A stretch of 17,087 bases of DNA from RUG12395 sp045541735. GTDB lineage: Bacteria > Bacillota > Clostridia > Oscillospirales > CAG-272. The notes beneath the pieces were generated by a model, which saw nothing but the letters and a program-made list of their open reading frames with translations, did not search any database and was not told the DNA's origin. Below, one piece after another: positions 1 to 7,709 of this stretch. Each line of letters opens with the position of its first letter. Positions within the stretch are counted from its first letter, which is position 1. The stretch lies in the NCBI GenBank assembly GCA_045541735.1, contig JAZQJQ010000074.1:1-17087 (forward strand), written 5' to 3'. Made by a program: the position numbers and the translations under genes.

Positions 1-189
1 CATATCAACGTATGTGTCGCCCTTGCAGGTGAGATCCAGATCAAAGCCGCCGTGCTTTGTAAAAAGCGTGAGCATATGGTCAAGGAAGCCGCATCCGCTG
101 TCAATATGCGATGCACCGTTTCCGTCAAGAGCGAGTGTAAGTGCTATATCGGTCTCCGCCGTTTTTCTTTTTATCTCGGACCTTCTCAT
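1..189 (-). CDS. hisB: Imidazoleglycerol-phosphate dehydratase HisB, N-terminal part (runs off window)
   Basis: HisB dehydrates imidazole-glycerol phosphate to imidazole-acetol phosphate in cytoplasmic histidine synthesis. Reading the minus strand from the ATG at 187-189 gives a protein starting MRRSEIKRKTAETDIALTLA. It continues with the family hallmarks: a DGNG turn, FLDHMLTLFTKHGGFDL (the HisB dimetal-site His/Asp region) and GDTYVD, just before the expected HHxxED motif, which lies outside the window. Only 63 codons are present. The ATG overlaps the hisC stop codon as ATGA, the classic arrangement for translational coupling, so it is the last visible gene of the his operon. Identity is near certain; the C-terminal two thirds cannot be judged. 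Confidence 0.95.
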   Translation of the reverse strand, partial: MRRSEIKRKTAETDIALTLALDGNGASHIDSGCGFLDHMLTLFTKHGGFDLDLTCKGDTYVDM

Positions 190-1250
190 TTCTTTTCTCC
201 CAAAATTTCATCAATACTGTCGATAAGCGCCTTCATTTCCATTGCCGTGCCGACAGTGATACGGCAAAAGTCCTTAATGCGCGCCTTGTCAAAGTGGCGC
301 ACAAGTATGCCTCTTTCTTTCAGTGCTAGGTAAAGCTCCTTGCCGCCTATCTCTGTGTGGCGTGCAAACAGAAAATTCGCCTTGGAATCAAGCACCTCAA
401 AGCCTCTCTTTTCAAGCTCTGTTTTACAGTATCCTCTTGTGCGGATGATCGTTTGCACATTTTGCATATAGTAACCGTTTTCCGCGAGCGCGGTGTAACC
501 CGCAGCATAAGTCATACGGTTTACGTTATACGGATTTGAGGAGTAACGGAGTGTATGCAGATCGTTTATCAGCTCTTTGCTTCCGATAGCAAATCCAAGA
601 CGCGCGCCCGCAAGCGAACGGGATTTGGAGAAGGTCTGCACAACCAGAAGATTAGGATATTTTTGAGTAAGCTTCACAGCGCTCTCAGCGCCGAAGTCTA
701 CGTATGCCTCGTCGATAATTACCACGTTATCAGGGTTGGATGCCGCTATTCTTTCGATATCAGAGAGAGGGAGCGCTATACCCGTGGGGGCATTGGGGTT
801 TGCGATCACGATATTTTTGTTTATGCCGATATAATCGTCAGTATTTACGCGAAAATCCTCTGTGAGCGGTACCTCCTCATAGGGGATGCCCAGCTTTTTT
901 GCAAAAACGCTGTAAAAACCGTAGGTGATATCGGGGAATACTATGGGATGCTCGCTGTCGCAAAATGCGTTAAAGGCAAAGTCGAGCACCTCGTCCGAAC
1001 CGTTGGTAACGATTATCCTTTCAGGCGCGGTATCATATATTTCCGCAAGCTTACGGGTAAGCAATGTTGCTTCGGGGTCGGAATAAAGCTGAAGCATACC
1101 TGCCTCTTCGATCACTGCGCGGATGACTCCCGGGGAGGGAGGAAAGGGGGATTCGTTTGTATTCAGCTTTATATATTTTCTTTCGCGTGGCTGCTCTCCC
1201 GGTGCGTATGGTACGAGAGAAGCGAACTTTTTGCTGAAAAACCTGCTCAT
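186..1250 (-). CDS. hisC: Histidinol-phosphate aminotransferase HisC
   Basis: This PLP-dependent fold-type I aminotransferase converts imidazole-acetol phosphate plus glutamate to histidinol phosphate. From the ATG at 1248-1250 the protein has 354 residues, normal for the family. Visible motifs are the N-terminal KLNTNESPFPPSP, the NPNAPTG loop at 151-157, DEAYVDF at 180-186 (Asp180 and Tyr183 contact the cofactor) and TFSKSRSLAGARLG with the Schiff-base lysine at Lys209. The frame is open further upstream, to 1316, but that extension lies inside hisD and is not conserved-looking, so MSRFF is chosen. This start is one base after the hisD stop, and the hisC stop overlaps the hisB ATG, so expression should be coupled to its neighbours. 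Confidence 0.96.
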   Translation of the reverse strand: MSRFFSKKFASLVPYAPGEQPRERKYIKLNTNESPFPPSPGVIRAVIEEAGMLQLYSDPEATLLTRKLAEIYDTAPERIIVTNGSDEVLDFAFNAFCDSEHPIVFPDITYGFYSVFAKKLGIPYEEVPLTEDFRVNTDDYIGINKNIVIANPNAPTGIALPLSDIERIAASNPDNVVIIDEAYVDFGAESAVKLTQKYPNLLVVQTFSKSRSLAGARLGFAIGSKELINDLHTLRYSSNPYNVNRMTYAAGYTALAENGYYMQNVQTIIRTRGYCKTELEKRGFEVLDSKANFLFARHTEIGGKELYLALKERGILVRHFDKARIKDFCRITVGTAMEMKALIDSIDEILGEKK

Positions 1251-1251
1251 A

Positions 1252-2529
1252 TCATTCTTTGTCAAAACGCACGGTAGCGCTCTTTGCGTGTGCGTCAAGT
1301 CCTTCCTTGTTTGCAAAGTAAGCTATCTTGTCCGCGGTCTTCTCGAGAGCCTCGCGAGTGTAGTAGGTGAACTGAGATTTCTTAACGAAATCGTCAACCG
1401 AAAGCGGGGAGGAGAAGCGTGCGGTGCCGCTTGTGGGGAGAGTGTGGTTGGGGCCTGCAAAGTAGTCTCCCAGTGCTTCGGGGCAGTATCTGCCCATAAA
1501 TATTGAACCCGCGTGCTTTACCTTGTCAAGGTAATCAAATGGCGAGTCAACACAAAGCTCAAGGTGCTCGGGCGCTATTTCATTTGCGATGTCAATAGCA
1601 ACGTAAAGATCGGAAGCAACGATTATCTTGCCGTTTTTGTCAATTGATGTACGGGCGATCTCCGCACGGGAGAGAAGCGGTATCTGTCTTTCGAGTTCTG
1701 CACTTACGGCCTCTGCAAGCACCATACTGTCCGTTACAAGCACCGCACTTGCGTTCTTATCATGCTCTGCCTGGGAAAGCAGGTCTGCTGCAACGTACCT
1801 GGCGTTGCTCTTTGAATCCGCAACGACAAGTATCTCGCTCGGTCCTGCTATCATATCGATGCTTACTTTGCCGAAAACCTGTTTTTTTGCCTCCGCAACA
1901 AATGCGTTGCCGGGGCCGACTATCTTATCGACCTTGGGTATGCTTTCGGTGCCGTAGGCAAGGGCGGCTATCGCCTGCGCACCGCCTACCTTGAATATGC
2001 GTGTTACACCTGCAATTTTCGCCGCCGCGAGGATAACGGGATTAACTTTTCCGTCTGCAGAGGGAGGCGTTACCATAACTATCTCCTCACAGCCTGCTAT
2101 TTGCGCGGGAATACTGTCCATCAGCACGGTGGAGGGGTAAGCGGCGGTACCGCCGGGTACGTAAAGTCCCGCCTTATCTATCGGCGTTATCTTTTGTCCG
2201 GTTATTACTCCGCCTCCGTCGTTGATAATAAAGCTGTTGCGTACCTGATGCTTGTGGAACGTGCGTATGTTTTCAGCCGCCTCGCGCAGTATATCAAGGA
2301 ATTGCGCGGGCACGGATGCTACTGCCTCTTCTATTTCCGCTTCGCTTACCTCAAGGGAGGAGAGCTTTGCCTTATCAAAGCGCTCTGTGTATTCGTAAAG
2401 CGCCTTGTCTCCGTTTTTAACTACGTTCGCGATTATATCGGCAACGATACTTTCCACATTTGCGGAAAGATCGTCACGTTCGAATATCTCGCTGTTTGCT
2501 ACTTCTCCGTAGCGGTATATCTTAATCAT
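1252..2529 (-). CDS. hisD: Histidinol dehydrogenase HisD
   Basis: HisD is the zinc-dependent, NAD-linked enzyme that oxidises histidinol twice to histidine, the final step of the pathway. It has 425 residues, standard length. Residues matching the known active site are all present: zinc ligands Gln253 and His256 (SQAEHD), Asp355 (ALGDY) and His414 (DAHAKSAT), and the general base pair Glu321-His322 (APEHLEL). The glycine-rich GLYVPGGTAAYPSTVLM and GPGNAFVAEAK segments are typical. Its ATG overlaps the end of hisG by 8 bases, and its stop is one base before hisC. No oddity was seen. Confidence 0.97.
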   Translation of the reverse strand: MIKIYRYGEVANSEIFERDDLSANVESIVADIIANVVKNGDKALYEYTERFDKAKLSSLEVSEAEIEEAVASVPAQFLDILREAAENIRTFHKHQVRNSFIINDGGGVITGQKITPIDKAGLYVPGGTAAYPSTVLMDSIPAQIAGCEEIVMVTPPSADGKVNPVILAAAKIAGVTRIFKVGGAQAIAALAYGTESIPKVDKIVGPGNAFVAEAKKQVFGKVSIDMIAGPSEILVVADSKSNARYVAADLLSQAEHDKNASAVLVTDSMVLAEAVSAELERQIPLLSRAEIARTSIDKNGKIIVASDLYVAIDIANEIAPEHLELCVDSPFDYLDKVKHAGSIFMGRYCPEALGDYFAGPNHTLPTSGTARFSSPLSVDDFVKKSQFTYYTREALEKTADKIAYFANKEGLDAHAKSATVRFDKE

Positions 2530-3151
2530 CGTATTTTACCTGTGCTTTCAGTTTTTCTACCACGTTTTCTATTTGAGCAGTCTTGAATTTGAACGAGGCG
2601 CGGTTTGCGATAAGACGGGCACTTATCGGAAGTATAGTTTCCGTTACCTCAAGGTCGTTTTCCTTTAAAGTGGTTCCGGTTTCCACTATATCCACGATAA
2701 CGTCGGAAAGTCCGAGTATCGGAGCGATCTCTATAGAGCCGTTAAGCTTTATAATATCTATATCGCGGCATTTCTGCGCGTAATATTTTGCCGCTATGTT
2801 TGTGAATTTGGTCGCAACGCGCAGGGTACGCTGTCCGTCGTCGTAAAAGCCTTTTTTGGCGGCTACAGCCATTCTGCATTTGCCGATATTAAGATCGAGC
2901 AGCTCGTATATCTCCGGCGCGTATTCACAAAGTATATCTTTGCCCGCAACTCCGATATCTGCGGCACCGCGTTCCACATAAATGGAAACGTCGGAGGGTT
3001 TTACCCAAAAGTAACGAACCTGCTTTTCGGGATTTTCGAAAATCAGCTTACGGCTGTTTTCGAGAATCGCAGGACATTCATAGCCTGCGTTTGCAAACAT
3101 TGCGTATACCTTTTCTCCGAGTCTGCCCTTGGGCAGTGCAATATTAAGCAT
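2522..3151 (-). CDS. hisG: ATP phosphoribosyltransferase, short form HisG
   Basis: This is the first committed enzyme of histidine synthesis, joining ATP and PRPP to give phosphoribosyl-ATP. The 209-residue length and the lack of a C-terminal ACT-like domain mark it as the short HisG form, which works in a hetero-octamer with HisZ, encoded just upstream. Motifs: LPKGRLGE at 6-13, SDVSIYVERGAADIGVAGKD near 53-72, and the PRPP-binding DIVETGTTL at 154-162. The ATG at 3149-3151 shares one base with the hisZ stop (TGATG). A GTG one codon upstream is possible, but the ATG fits the usual MLNIALPKGRL start. In long-form HisG, histidine feedback acts through the C-terminal domain; here it is expected to act through HisZ. 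Confidence 0.96.
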   Translation of the reverse strand: MLNIALPKGRLGEKVYAMFANAGYECPAILENSRKLIFENPEKQVRYFWVKPSDVSIYVERGAADIGVAGKDILCEYAPEIYELLDLNIGKCRMAVAAKKGFYDDGQRTLRVATKFTNIAAKYYAQKCRDIDIIKLNGSIEIAPILGLSDVIVDIVETGTTLKENDLEVTETILPISARLIANRASFKFKTAQIENVVEKLKAQVKYDD

Positions 3152-4248
3152 CACTCCGCCCCCTTTCTCAGATCCGTTATACAGCCAAAGCGGAGCTTTG
3201 CGGGGATTGCTTTTTGTGCGCTGACGCTCTTTCCACCGGCGATAAGTTCATTTACTGCGGCGTGTGCTTCTTTTGCGCTCTTTTCATCGTAAAGCACCAG
3301 TACGTCAACGTCTACGGGGTCATTATTTCTGTCAAGCTCTTCAAGCAGATCAAGGTAGATCGCAAAACCCACGGCGCCAGACCTTCTTCCCATACGGGCA
3401 AGCAGTCTGTCGTATCTTCCACCCGCAAGCACGCTTTCGCATATTCCCGAAACAAATCCGCAGAATACCATTCCGTTATAGTAGTTCATATCGTTAACAA
3501 CGGAAAAATCAAAGCGTATCTTTTTATCGAGCGCAGAAATTTCAAGCTGATCGCACAACTCTTCAAGCTCGTTCAGCGCAGTCTTTGCTTTATCTGCGGA
3601 GCAAAGCGGGCGCAGACGCTCGATGACCGAGCGCATATCGCCGTAAAGCCCAGCGAGCGTGCAAAGATCCTCCGCTTCTTTTGCCCCCACGGAGTTATCC
3701 GCGCACAGCCGCTTCAGATCGTGTACGTTCTTTTCGGCAATAAAGGCGGTCATTTCGGCTTTAAGCTTTCCATCGTCCGTGCAGGAATCAAGAAGTGCTT
3801 CAAGTATGCCGAGATGGCATATCTCCAGCACATAATCGGGGGATATGAGTTCAAGGCTCTTCGCTGCAAGCGAGATGACCTCTACGGTGTCATAGCTGTC
3901 GATATCTCCGATGCACTCCACGCCTGCCTGCATAAGCTCGCAAAACTGATGCGTACTTCCCGAAACACGGTAGACGTTTTCGTTATAATATACCTTCTGT
4001 TTACAGCCGGTCTCGTCCTCGCCGTTTTTGATTATGGAAAGGGTAACGTCAGGCTTTAAAGCCATCAGCTTTCCGTTCGTATCGCTGAAGGTTATTACCT
4101 TGTCGCTAACAAGGAAATCCTTGTTTTTCACGTAGAGGTCGTATTCTTCAAATTTGCTCATTTTAAACGGCAGATAGCCGTATTTGCGGAATAGCGAGCG
4201 AAGCGCGTATACCGCCTTTTCGTCATTTTTTAATATATCTTTGTTCAT
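3151..4248 (-). CDS. hisZ: ATP phosphoribosyltransferase regulatory subunit HisZ
   Basis: HisZ is a histidyl-tRNA synthetase paralogue that does not charge tRNA. It forms a complex with short HisG and is needed for its activity and feedback control. The 365-residue protein shows the class II synthetase-like core: PFKMSKFEEYDLY, ALKPDVTLSIIKN, the degenerate motif 2 region (YYNENVYRV, then ELMQAGVE), FSVVNDMNYYNGMVF, which replaces the HisRS signature, and AGGRYDRLLARMG. A short C-terminal segment (DVDVLVLYDEKSA) recalls a reduced anticodon-binding domain. Adjacent to short hisG, this is HisZ rather than HisRS. The ATG lies three bases after the hisR stop. Confidence 0.94.
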   Translation of the reverse strand: MNKDILKNDEKAVYALRSLFRKYGYLPFKMSKFEEYDLYVKNKDFLVSDKVITFSDTNGKLMALKPDVTLSIIKNGEDETGCKQKVYYNENVYRVSGSTHQFCELMQAGVECIGDIDSYDTVEVISLAAKSLELISPDYVLEICHLGILEALLDSCTDDGKLKAEMTAFIAEKNVHDLKRLCADNSVGAKEAEDLCTLAGLYGDMRSVIERLRPLCSADKAKTALNELEELCDQLEISALDKKIRFDFSVVNDMNYYNGMVFCGFVSGICESVLAGGRYDRLLARMGRRSGAVGFAIYLDLLEELDRNNDPVDVDVLVLYDEKSAKEAHAAVNELIAGGKSVSAQKAIPAKLRFGCITDLRKGAE

Positions 4249-4251
4249 AAT

Positions 4252-4548
4252 TCAGCTTTCTATGTTTTCGTTTACCCGGTCGATTATCATTGCATAACCG
4301 CCGCCGCCGTATTCAAGGCATTTGCTTACCCGGCTGATGGTTGCGGTGCTCATTCCCGTTGCCTTGCTGATATCCAAATAATTTGCGCCGTTTTTCAGCA
4401 TTTTTGCCGCTTTTAGTCTTTGGGAGATATCAAGTATTTCCTTAACGGTGCATATATCCTCGAAAAATTTGTAACACTCGTCGGTATTTTTTAAAGAGAG
4501 TATCGCCTCAAACAGATGGTCTACCTCTTCCGTATGCAGCTTTTCCAT
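4252..4548 (-). CDS. hisR: TrpR-like regulator of the YerC/YecD family (HisR), first gene of the his operon
   Basis: This 98-residue protein belongs to the TrpR-superfamily YerC/YecD group. It is all-helical, with EAILSLKNTDECYKFFEDIC leading into a helix-turn-helix at about 55-76 (NYLDISKATGMSTATISRVSK) and ending in CLEYGGGGY. In many Bacillota this family is the predicted repressor of histidine genes (HisR), with histidine or its charge state as the presumed signal. Placement as the first gene of this his operon agrees, as does the repeat-rich site at its own transcription start (4561-4591), which suggests autoregulation. The start is ATG at 4546-4548 with a GGAGG site five bases upstream. 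The effector was not determined from sequence. Confidence 0.85.
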   Translation of the reverse strand: MEKLHTEEVDHLFEAILSLKNTDECYKFFEDICTVKEILDISQRLKAAKMLKNGANYLDISKATGMSTATISRVSKCLEYGGGGYAMIIDRVNENIES

Positions 4549-4560
4549 AATTTCCTCCGC

Positions 4561-4591
4561 ATTTCACTTTAGCACTTTAGCATAATGAAAT
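4561..4591. promoter_or_regulatory. Probable HisR operator: tandem 8-bp repeat inside an inverted repeat
   Basis: The plus strand reads CACTTTAG twice in perfect tandem (4565-4580), followed by CA. The block is flanked by ATTTCA (4561-4566) and its inverse TGAAAT (4586-4591). It lies just downstream of the -10 box, over the predicted start site, ahead of the hisR ribosome site. The position suits a repressor, and TrpR-family proteins can bind neighbouring half-sites. Assignment to HisR is inference from position. Confidence 0.6.
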
Positions 4592-4592
4592 T

Positions 4593-4621
4593 ATTATAGT
4601 TGTCCGTGCGGTGTTTGTCAA
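4593..4621 (-). promoter_or_regulatory. Sigma-A promoter of the his operon
   Basis: On the minus strand there is a perfect TTGACA (4616-4621), 17 bases of spacer, then a perfect TATAAT (4593-4598). Transcription should start near 4586, about 38 bases before the hisR ATG, giving a short leader. That leaves no room for a T-box or histidine leader peptide, so control is expected at initiation. Confidence 0.88.
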
Positions 4622-4665
4622 TAGCAATTCGCAAAAAATTAGGCAAAACTTGTACGGCACGCTTA

Positions 4666-4694
4666 TTGACATAATGTGAGCCGAATAATATAAT
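4666..4694 (+). promoter_or_regulatory. Sigma-A promoter of the cls operon
   Basis: TTGACA (4666-4671), a 17-base spacer and TATAAT (4689-4694) are a perfect consensus match. The site is divergent from the his promoter, with 44 bases between the two -35 boxes. The start is expected near 4701, about 40 bases before the preferred GTG. Confidence 0.87.
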
Positions 4695-4740
4695 ATATAA
4701 TACGGAAGAATATCTCATCAAAAGGAAAGGAGCGGTGGCA

Positions 4741-6306
4741 GTGAAGGAAAATACCGGCACGGGAATGCGCTTGCTGAAGAACAGCAGACGCGGTGTTGCG
4801 AGGGTGGTATTCAGCCGTCTCGGAATAATCAGCCTGCTGTTTCTCTTACAAGCCGCCGTTTTGATACTTACGGCAGTCCGCCTTGAGGAATATATGCACT
4901 TTTACCTCGGTTCAACGGCGGTGATCACAGCCGTTGTGGTGCTTTATCTGCTTAACAGTAATATGGATCCGTCCGCAAAGATCACATGGCTTGTTATGAT
5001 AATGCTGATGCCGGTGATGAATGCGCTGCTTTTTGTTTATACAAGGAGCGAGCTCGGCAACCGAACTCTCGGAAAGCGTGCGGCAAAACTGTTCGGCGAA
5101 ACGGAAAAGCAACTCGAGCCGTTCGGCTCTGACGAATGCAGGGCGATAGAATATAACGCACCCGTTGCGGGTTATCTGAAAAACACCTGCGGATTTATTT
5201 CGTACAATGATTCCGAGGTAACGTATTACTCCGGCGGAGAAGAGAAGTATAAGGCGCTTACCGAAGCGCTTGAGGGAGCCGAGCATTTTATATTCCTTGA
5301 GTATTTCATTATAGGTGAGGGGGATATGTGGGGCAGTATACTCGACATACTTTCCCGTAAGGTGCGCGAGGGCGTTGAGGTGCGCGTTATGTACGACGGC
5401 ACCTGTCAGTTCACCACACTTACAGCCGATTATGCATCGCGAATGAAAAAGCTTGGCATACAATGCAGGGCATTCTCTCCGTTAACGCCGTTTGTATCGA
5501 CATATTACAATTACCGCGATCACCGCAAGATAGCAGTTATAGACGGAAAGACTGCCTTTACGGGTGGGGTCAATCTGTCCGATGAGTATATCAATATCGG
5601 CTCGCGCTTCGGGCATTGGAAGGATGCGGCAATACGTGTTTGCGGCAATGCCGTCAACAGCTTTACACTTATGTTTTTACAGATGTGGGAGTTAGAGGCA
5701 AGTATGAAGCCGGATTACGGCAAATATCTTGGCAGGGTGGACGGATCCTATGAAGGCTGCGGCGTCGTTATTCCGTACGGAGACAGTCCGCTTGACTCCA
5801 ACAAAACGGGCGAACGCGTTTATATGGATATCTTGAACCGGGCGCGGGAGTACGTCTATATTATGACGCCTTACCTTATCCTTGACAGCACAATGGAAAC
5901 GGCATTGCGCTTTGCCGCTGAGCGCGGTGTTGACGTGCGCATTATTTTGCCCGGTATCCCCGATAAGAAAAGCGCTTATGCACTTGCAAAAACGCATTAT
6001 AAAAACTTGCTTGCATCCGGTGTGAAGATATACGAATATTCCCCGGGTTTTGTACATTCAAAGGTGGTTCTCGCCGACGGACACGAAGCAGCCGTGGGTA
6101 CCATTAATCTGGATTACCGAAGCTTCTGCCACCATTTTGAATGCGCCGCATATATGCGAGGCGGCAACGCTATAGATGCAATACGCACCGATTTTTCGCA
6201 GACCTTTGAAAAATGCCGTCGTGTGACCGAAGAGACCGTAAAAAAAGAAAAGGCCTCAGTAAAGCTGTTGGGGTTTGTTTTAAAGGTCGTTGCTCCTTTG
6301 ATGTAA
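4741..6306 (+). CDS. cls: Cardiolipin synthase (phospholipase D superfamily)
   Basis: This membrane enzyme condenses two phosphatidylglycerols to cardiolipin and glycerol. Hydrophobic segments near residues 26-45, 54-74 and 83-101 form the PLDc_N membrane anchor. Two HKD catalytic motifs follow: HRKIAVID at 261-268, with downstream GG, and HSKVVLAD at 439-446, with downstream GTINLDYRS. Total length is 521 residues, usual for bacterial Cls. A GTG at 4735 is also in frame, but it sits only two bases from the AAGGAG site (4727-4732), whereas the GTG at 4741 is eight bases away and is preferred. It heads a four-gene plus-strand unit; the next ATG is 21 bases after its stop. General PLD-family activity is certain and cardiolipin specificity very likely. 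Confidence 0.93.
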   Translation: MKENTGTGMRLLKNSRRGVARVVFSRLGIISLLFLLQAAVLILTAVRLEEYMHFYLGSTAVITAVVVLYLLNSNMDPSAKITWLVMIMLMPVMNALLFVYTRSELGNRTLGKRAAKLFGETEKQLEPFGSDECRAIEYNAPVAGYLKNTCGFISYNDSEVTYYSGGEEKYKALTEALEGAEHFIFLEYFIIGEGDMWGSILDILSRKVREGVEVRVMYDGTCQFTTLTADYASRMKKLGIQCRAFSPLTPFVSTYYNYRDHRKIAVIDGKTAFTGGVNLSDEYINIGSRFGHWKDAAIRVCGNAVNSFTLMFLQMWELEASMKPDYGKYLGRVDGSYEGCGVVIPYGDSPLDSNKTGERVYMDILNRAREYVYIMTPYLILDSTMETALRFAAERGVDVRIILPGIPDKKSAYALAKTHYKNLLASGVKIYEYSPGFVHSKVVLADGHEAAVGTINLDYRSFCHHFECAAYMRGGNAIDAIRTDFSQTFEKCRRVTEETVKKEKASVKLLGFVLKVVAPLM

Positions 6307-6327
6307 TTTATTTAGTGAGGTATAGAT

Positions 6328-6945
6328 ATGAAAGTTCTGATGCTTAACGGAAGTCCCAAAAAGGACGGAAACACCGCCCGTGCGCTTAAAGAGATGGAGA
6401 AGATATTTGCCGAAAACGGCGTGGAGACAGAGATCGTTCAGGTCGGCGGTAAGGATATAAGGGGATGTACCGCTTGCTGCTATTGCTACGAGCACGCAAA
6501 ATGTGCTTTTGACGATATAGTAAACGAAACAGCTGAAAAACTAAAAGATTGCGACGGACTTGTTATCGCTTCCCCCGTCTACTATGCCGCTGCAAACGGC
6601 ACGCTTGTATCGATGCTCGACAGGCTCTTCTACAGCAGCCGTTTTGATAAAACGATGAAGGTCGGCGCCTCCGTTGCGGTTGCGCGCCGCGGCGGTTGCT
6701 CCGCTACCTTTGACCAGCTCAACAAATATTTCACCATTTGCGGTATGCCCGTAGCCTCCAGCCAGTATTGGAACAGCGTTCACGGTGCAAAACCCGGAGA
6801 TAGCGAGAATGACCTCGAGGGTCTGCAGACCATGCGAACCCTTGCCCGCAATATGACCTTCCTTATGAAGAGCATCGCCCTCGGAAAAGAGGCATACGGA
6901 CTACCCGAAAAAGAGCAAAAGACTGCTACTAACTTTATCAGATAA
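6328..6945 (+). CDS. Flavodoxin-fold NAD(P)H reductase, iron-sulfur flavoprotein-like
   Basis: This 205-residue protein has the flavodoxin-like fold of the FMN reductase/ISF group. The FMN phosphate loop is NGSPKKDGNTA (7-17), and the second flavin-contacting segment is ASPVYYAAANGTLVSMLDR. Cysteines at 47, 50, 53 and 59 give C-x2-C-x2-C-x5-C, the compact spacing of the [4Fe-4S]-binding iron-sulfur flavoproteins of anaerobes; Cys51 is extra. The likely role is cytosolic electron transfer or reduction of small electrophiles or oxidants; the substrate cannot be told. GAGG precedes the ATG by seven bases. It lies between cls and the VUT transporter on the same transcript. Cluster binding is inferred from spacing only. 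Confidence 0.85.
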   Translation: MKVLMLNGSPKKDGNTARALKEMEKIFAENGVETEIVQVGGKDIRGCTACCYCYEHAKCAFDDIVNETAEKLKDCDGLVIASPVYYAAANGTLVSMLDRLFYSSRFDKTMKVGASVAVARRGGCSATFDQLNKYFTICGMPVASSQYWNSVHGAKPGDSENDLEGLQTMRTLARNMTFLMKSIALGKEAYGLPEKEQKTATNFIR

Positions 6946-6956
6946 GGGAAATTAAA

Positions 6957-7709
6957 GTGTTTTTGAAGTTGAAAAAACGTATCGGGCGCGAGCGGTATGA
7001 AATGAAGCTTCTGCTCCGTTCGATTCCCGCAACTGCCGTAACACTGTTTGTTGTAAGCGTTATATGTATGAATCTGCTTGCAAACAAAACTTTGTTGCAG
7101 CTTGATTGGATAGCGCTTGACGGCGGTATACTTATCTCGTGGCTGTCGTTTATGTGTATGGACGTAATAACCAAGCATTTCGGTCCCAAAGCGTCGAACC
7201 GGATATGCGTGCTTGCGGCAGGCATCAATCTGCTTACCTGCTTTATATTCTTCACGGCAAGCGTTATACCGTCAAACGCAGGAGATTTTTCCGCATTTGA
7301 CGGTGTATTTGGCGGCACCTGGTTCATTCTGCTGGGAAGTACGGTTGCTTTCCTGCTTTCTGCGGTGCTCAATAATACGCTCAATCATATCATAGGAAAA
7401 AGCTTTTCAAAAAAACCGGACGGCAAGCTTGCTTATGCCGCACGTACGTATCTTTCTACGTTCGTCGGTCAGTTTTTCGATAATTTTGTTTTTTCCGTAA
7501 TCGTGTTTACGTTCTTTGCACCGATATTTTGGGACGGCTTTCGCTGGACGGTGCTTCAATGCGCTATGTGCGCGCTGACAGGAGCAGTCGCGGAGCTGAT
7601 CATGGAGATAGCGTTCTCGCCCATAGGGTATCGCATAACCCGTATATGGAAGGAACATAACGTGGGCAGCGAGTACATTGAATTTATAGAAAGGGGAAGA
7701 GACGAATGA
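6957..7709 (+). CDS. VUT-family membrane transporter (YhhQ/queuosine-precursor transporter type)
   Basis: A 250-residue integral membrane protein with about six hydrophobic segments, e.g. TAVTLFVVSVICMNLLANKT, GGILISWLSFMCMDVITKHFG, then stretches around FFTASVI, GSTVAFLLSAVLNN, FVFSVIVFTFFAPIFW and CALTGAVAELIMEI. The LLANKT and D-x2-T-x-x-FGPKASN elements match the VUT/YhhQ (Vut_1, COG1738) family. Studied members import queuosine precursors, while others are only called putative vitamin uptake; substrate here is unknown. The GTG at 6957 follows AAGGGAA; an internal ATG at codon 16 lacks a good ribosome site. The stop overlaps the next ATG as ATGA, so it is coupled to the SDR. The pairing hints that the two act on the same compound, but this is inference. 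Confidence 0.8.
   Translation: MFLKLKKRIGRERYEMKLLLRSIPATAVTLFVVSVICMNLLANKTLLQLDWIALDGGILISWLSFMCMDVITKHFGPKASNRICVLAAGINLLTCFIFFTASVIPSNAGDFSAFDGVFGGTWFILLGSTVAFLLSAVLNNTLNHIIGKSFSKKPDGKLAYAARTYLSTFVGQFFDNFVFSVIVFTFFAPIFWDGFRWTVLQCAMCALTGAVAELIMEIAFSPIGYRITRIWKEHNVGSEYIEFIERGRDE

Noticed and set aside
555..1277. Long plus-strand open frame (240 codons) opposite hisC
   Set aside because: It lies antisense to a clear hisC with all catalytic residues and encodes no recognisable domain.
3214..4059. Plus-strand open frame (281 codons) opposite hisZ
   Set aside because: Antisense shadow of a well-supported gene; no domain or ribosome site.
4549..4640. T-box or histidine leader peptide before the his operon
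   Set aside because: The predicted leader is under 40 bases, with no stem array, specifier loop or His-codon run, and no terminator.
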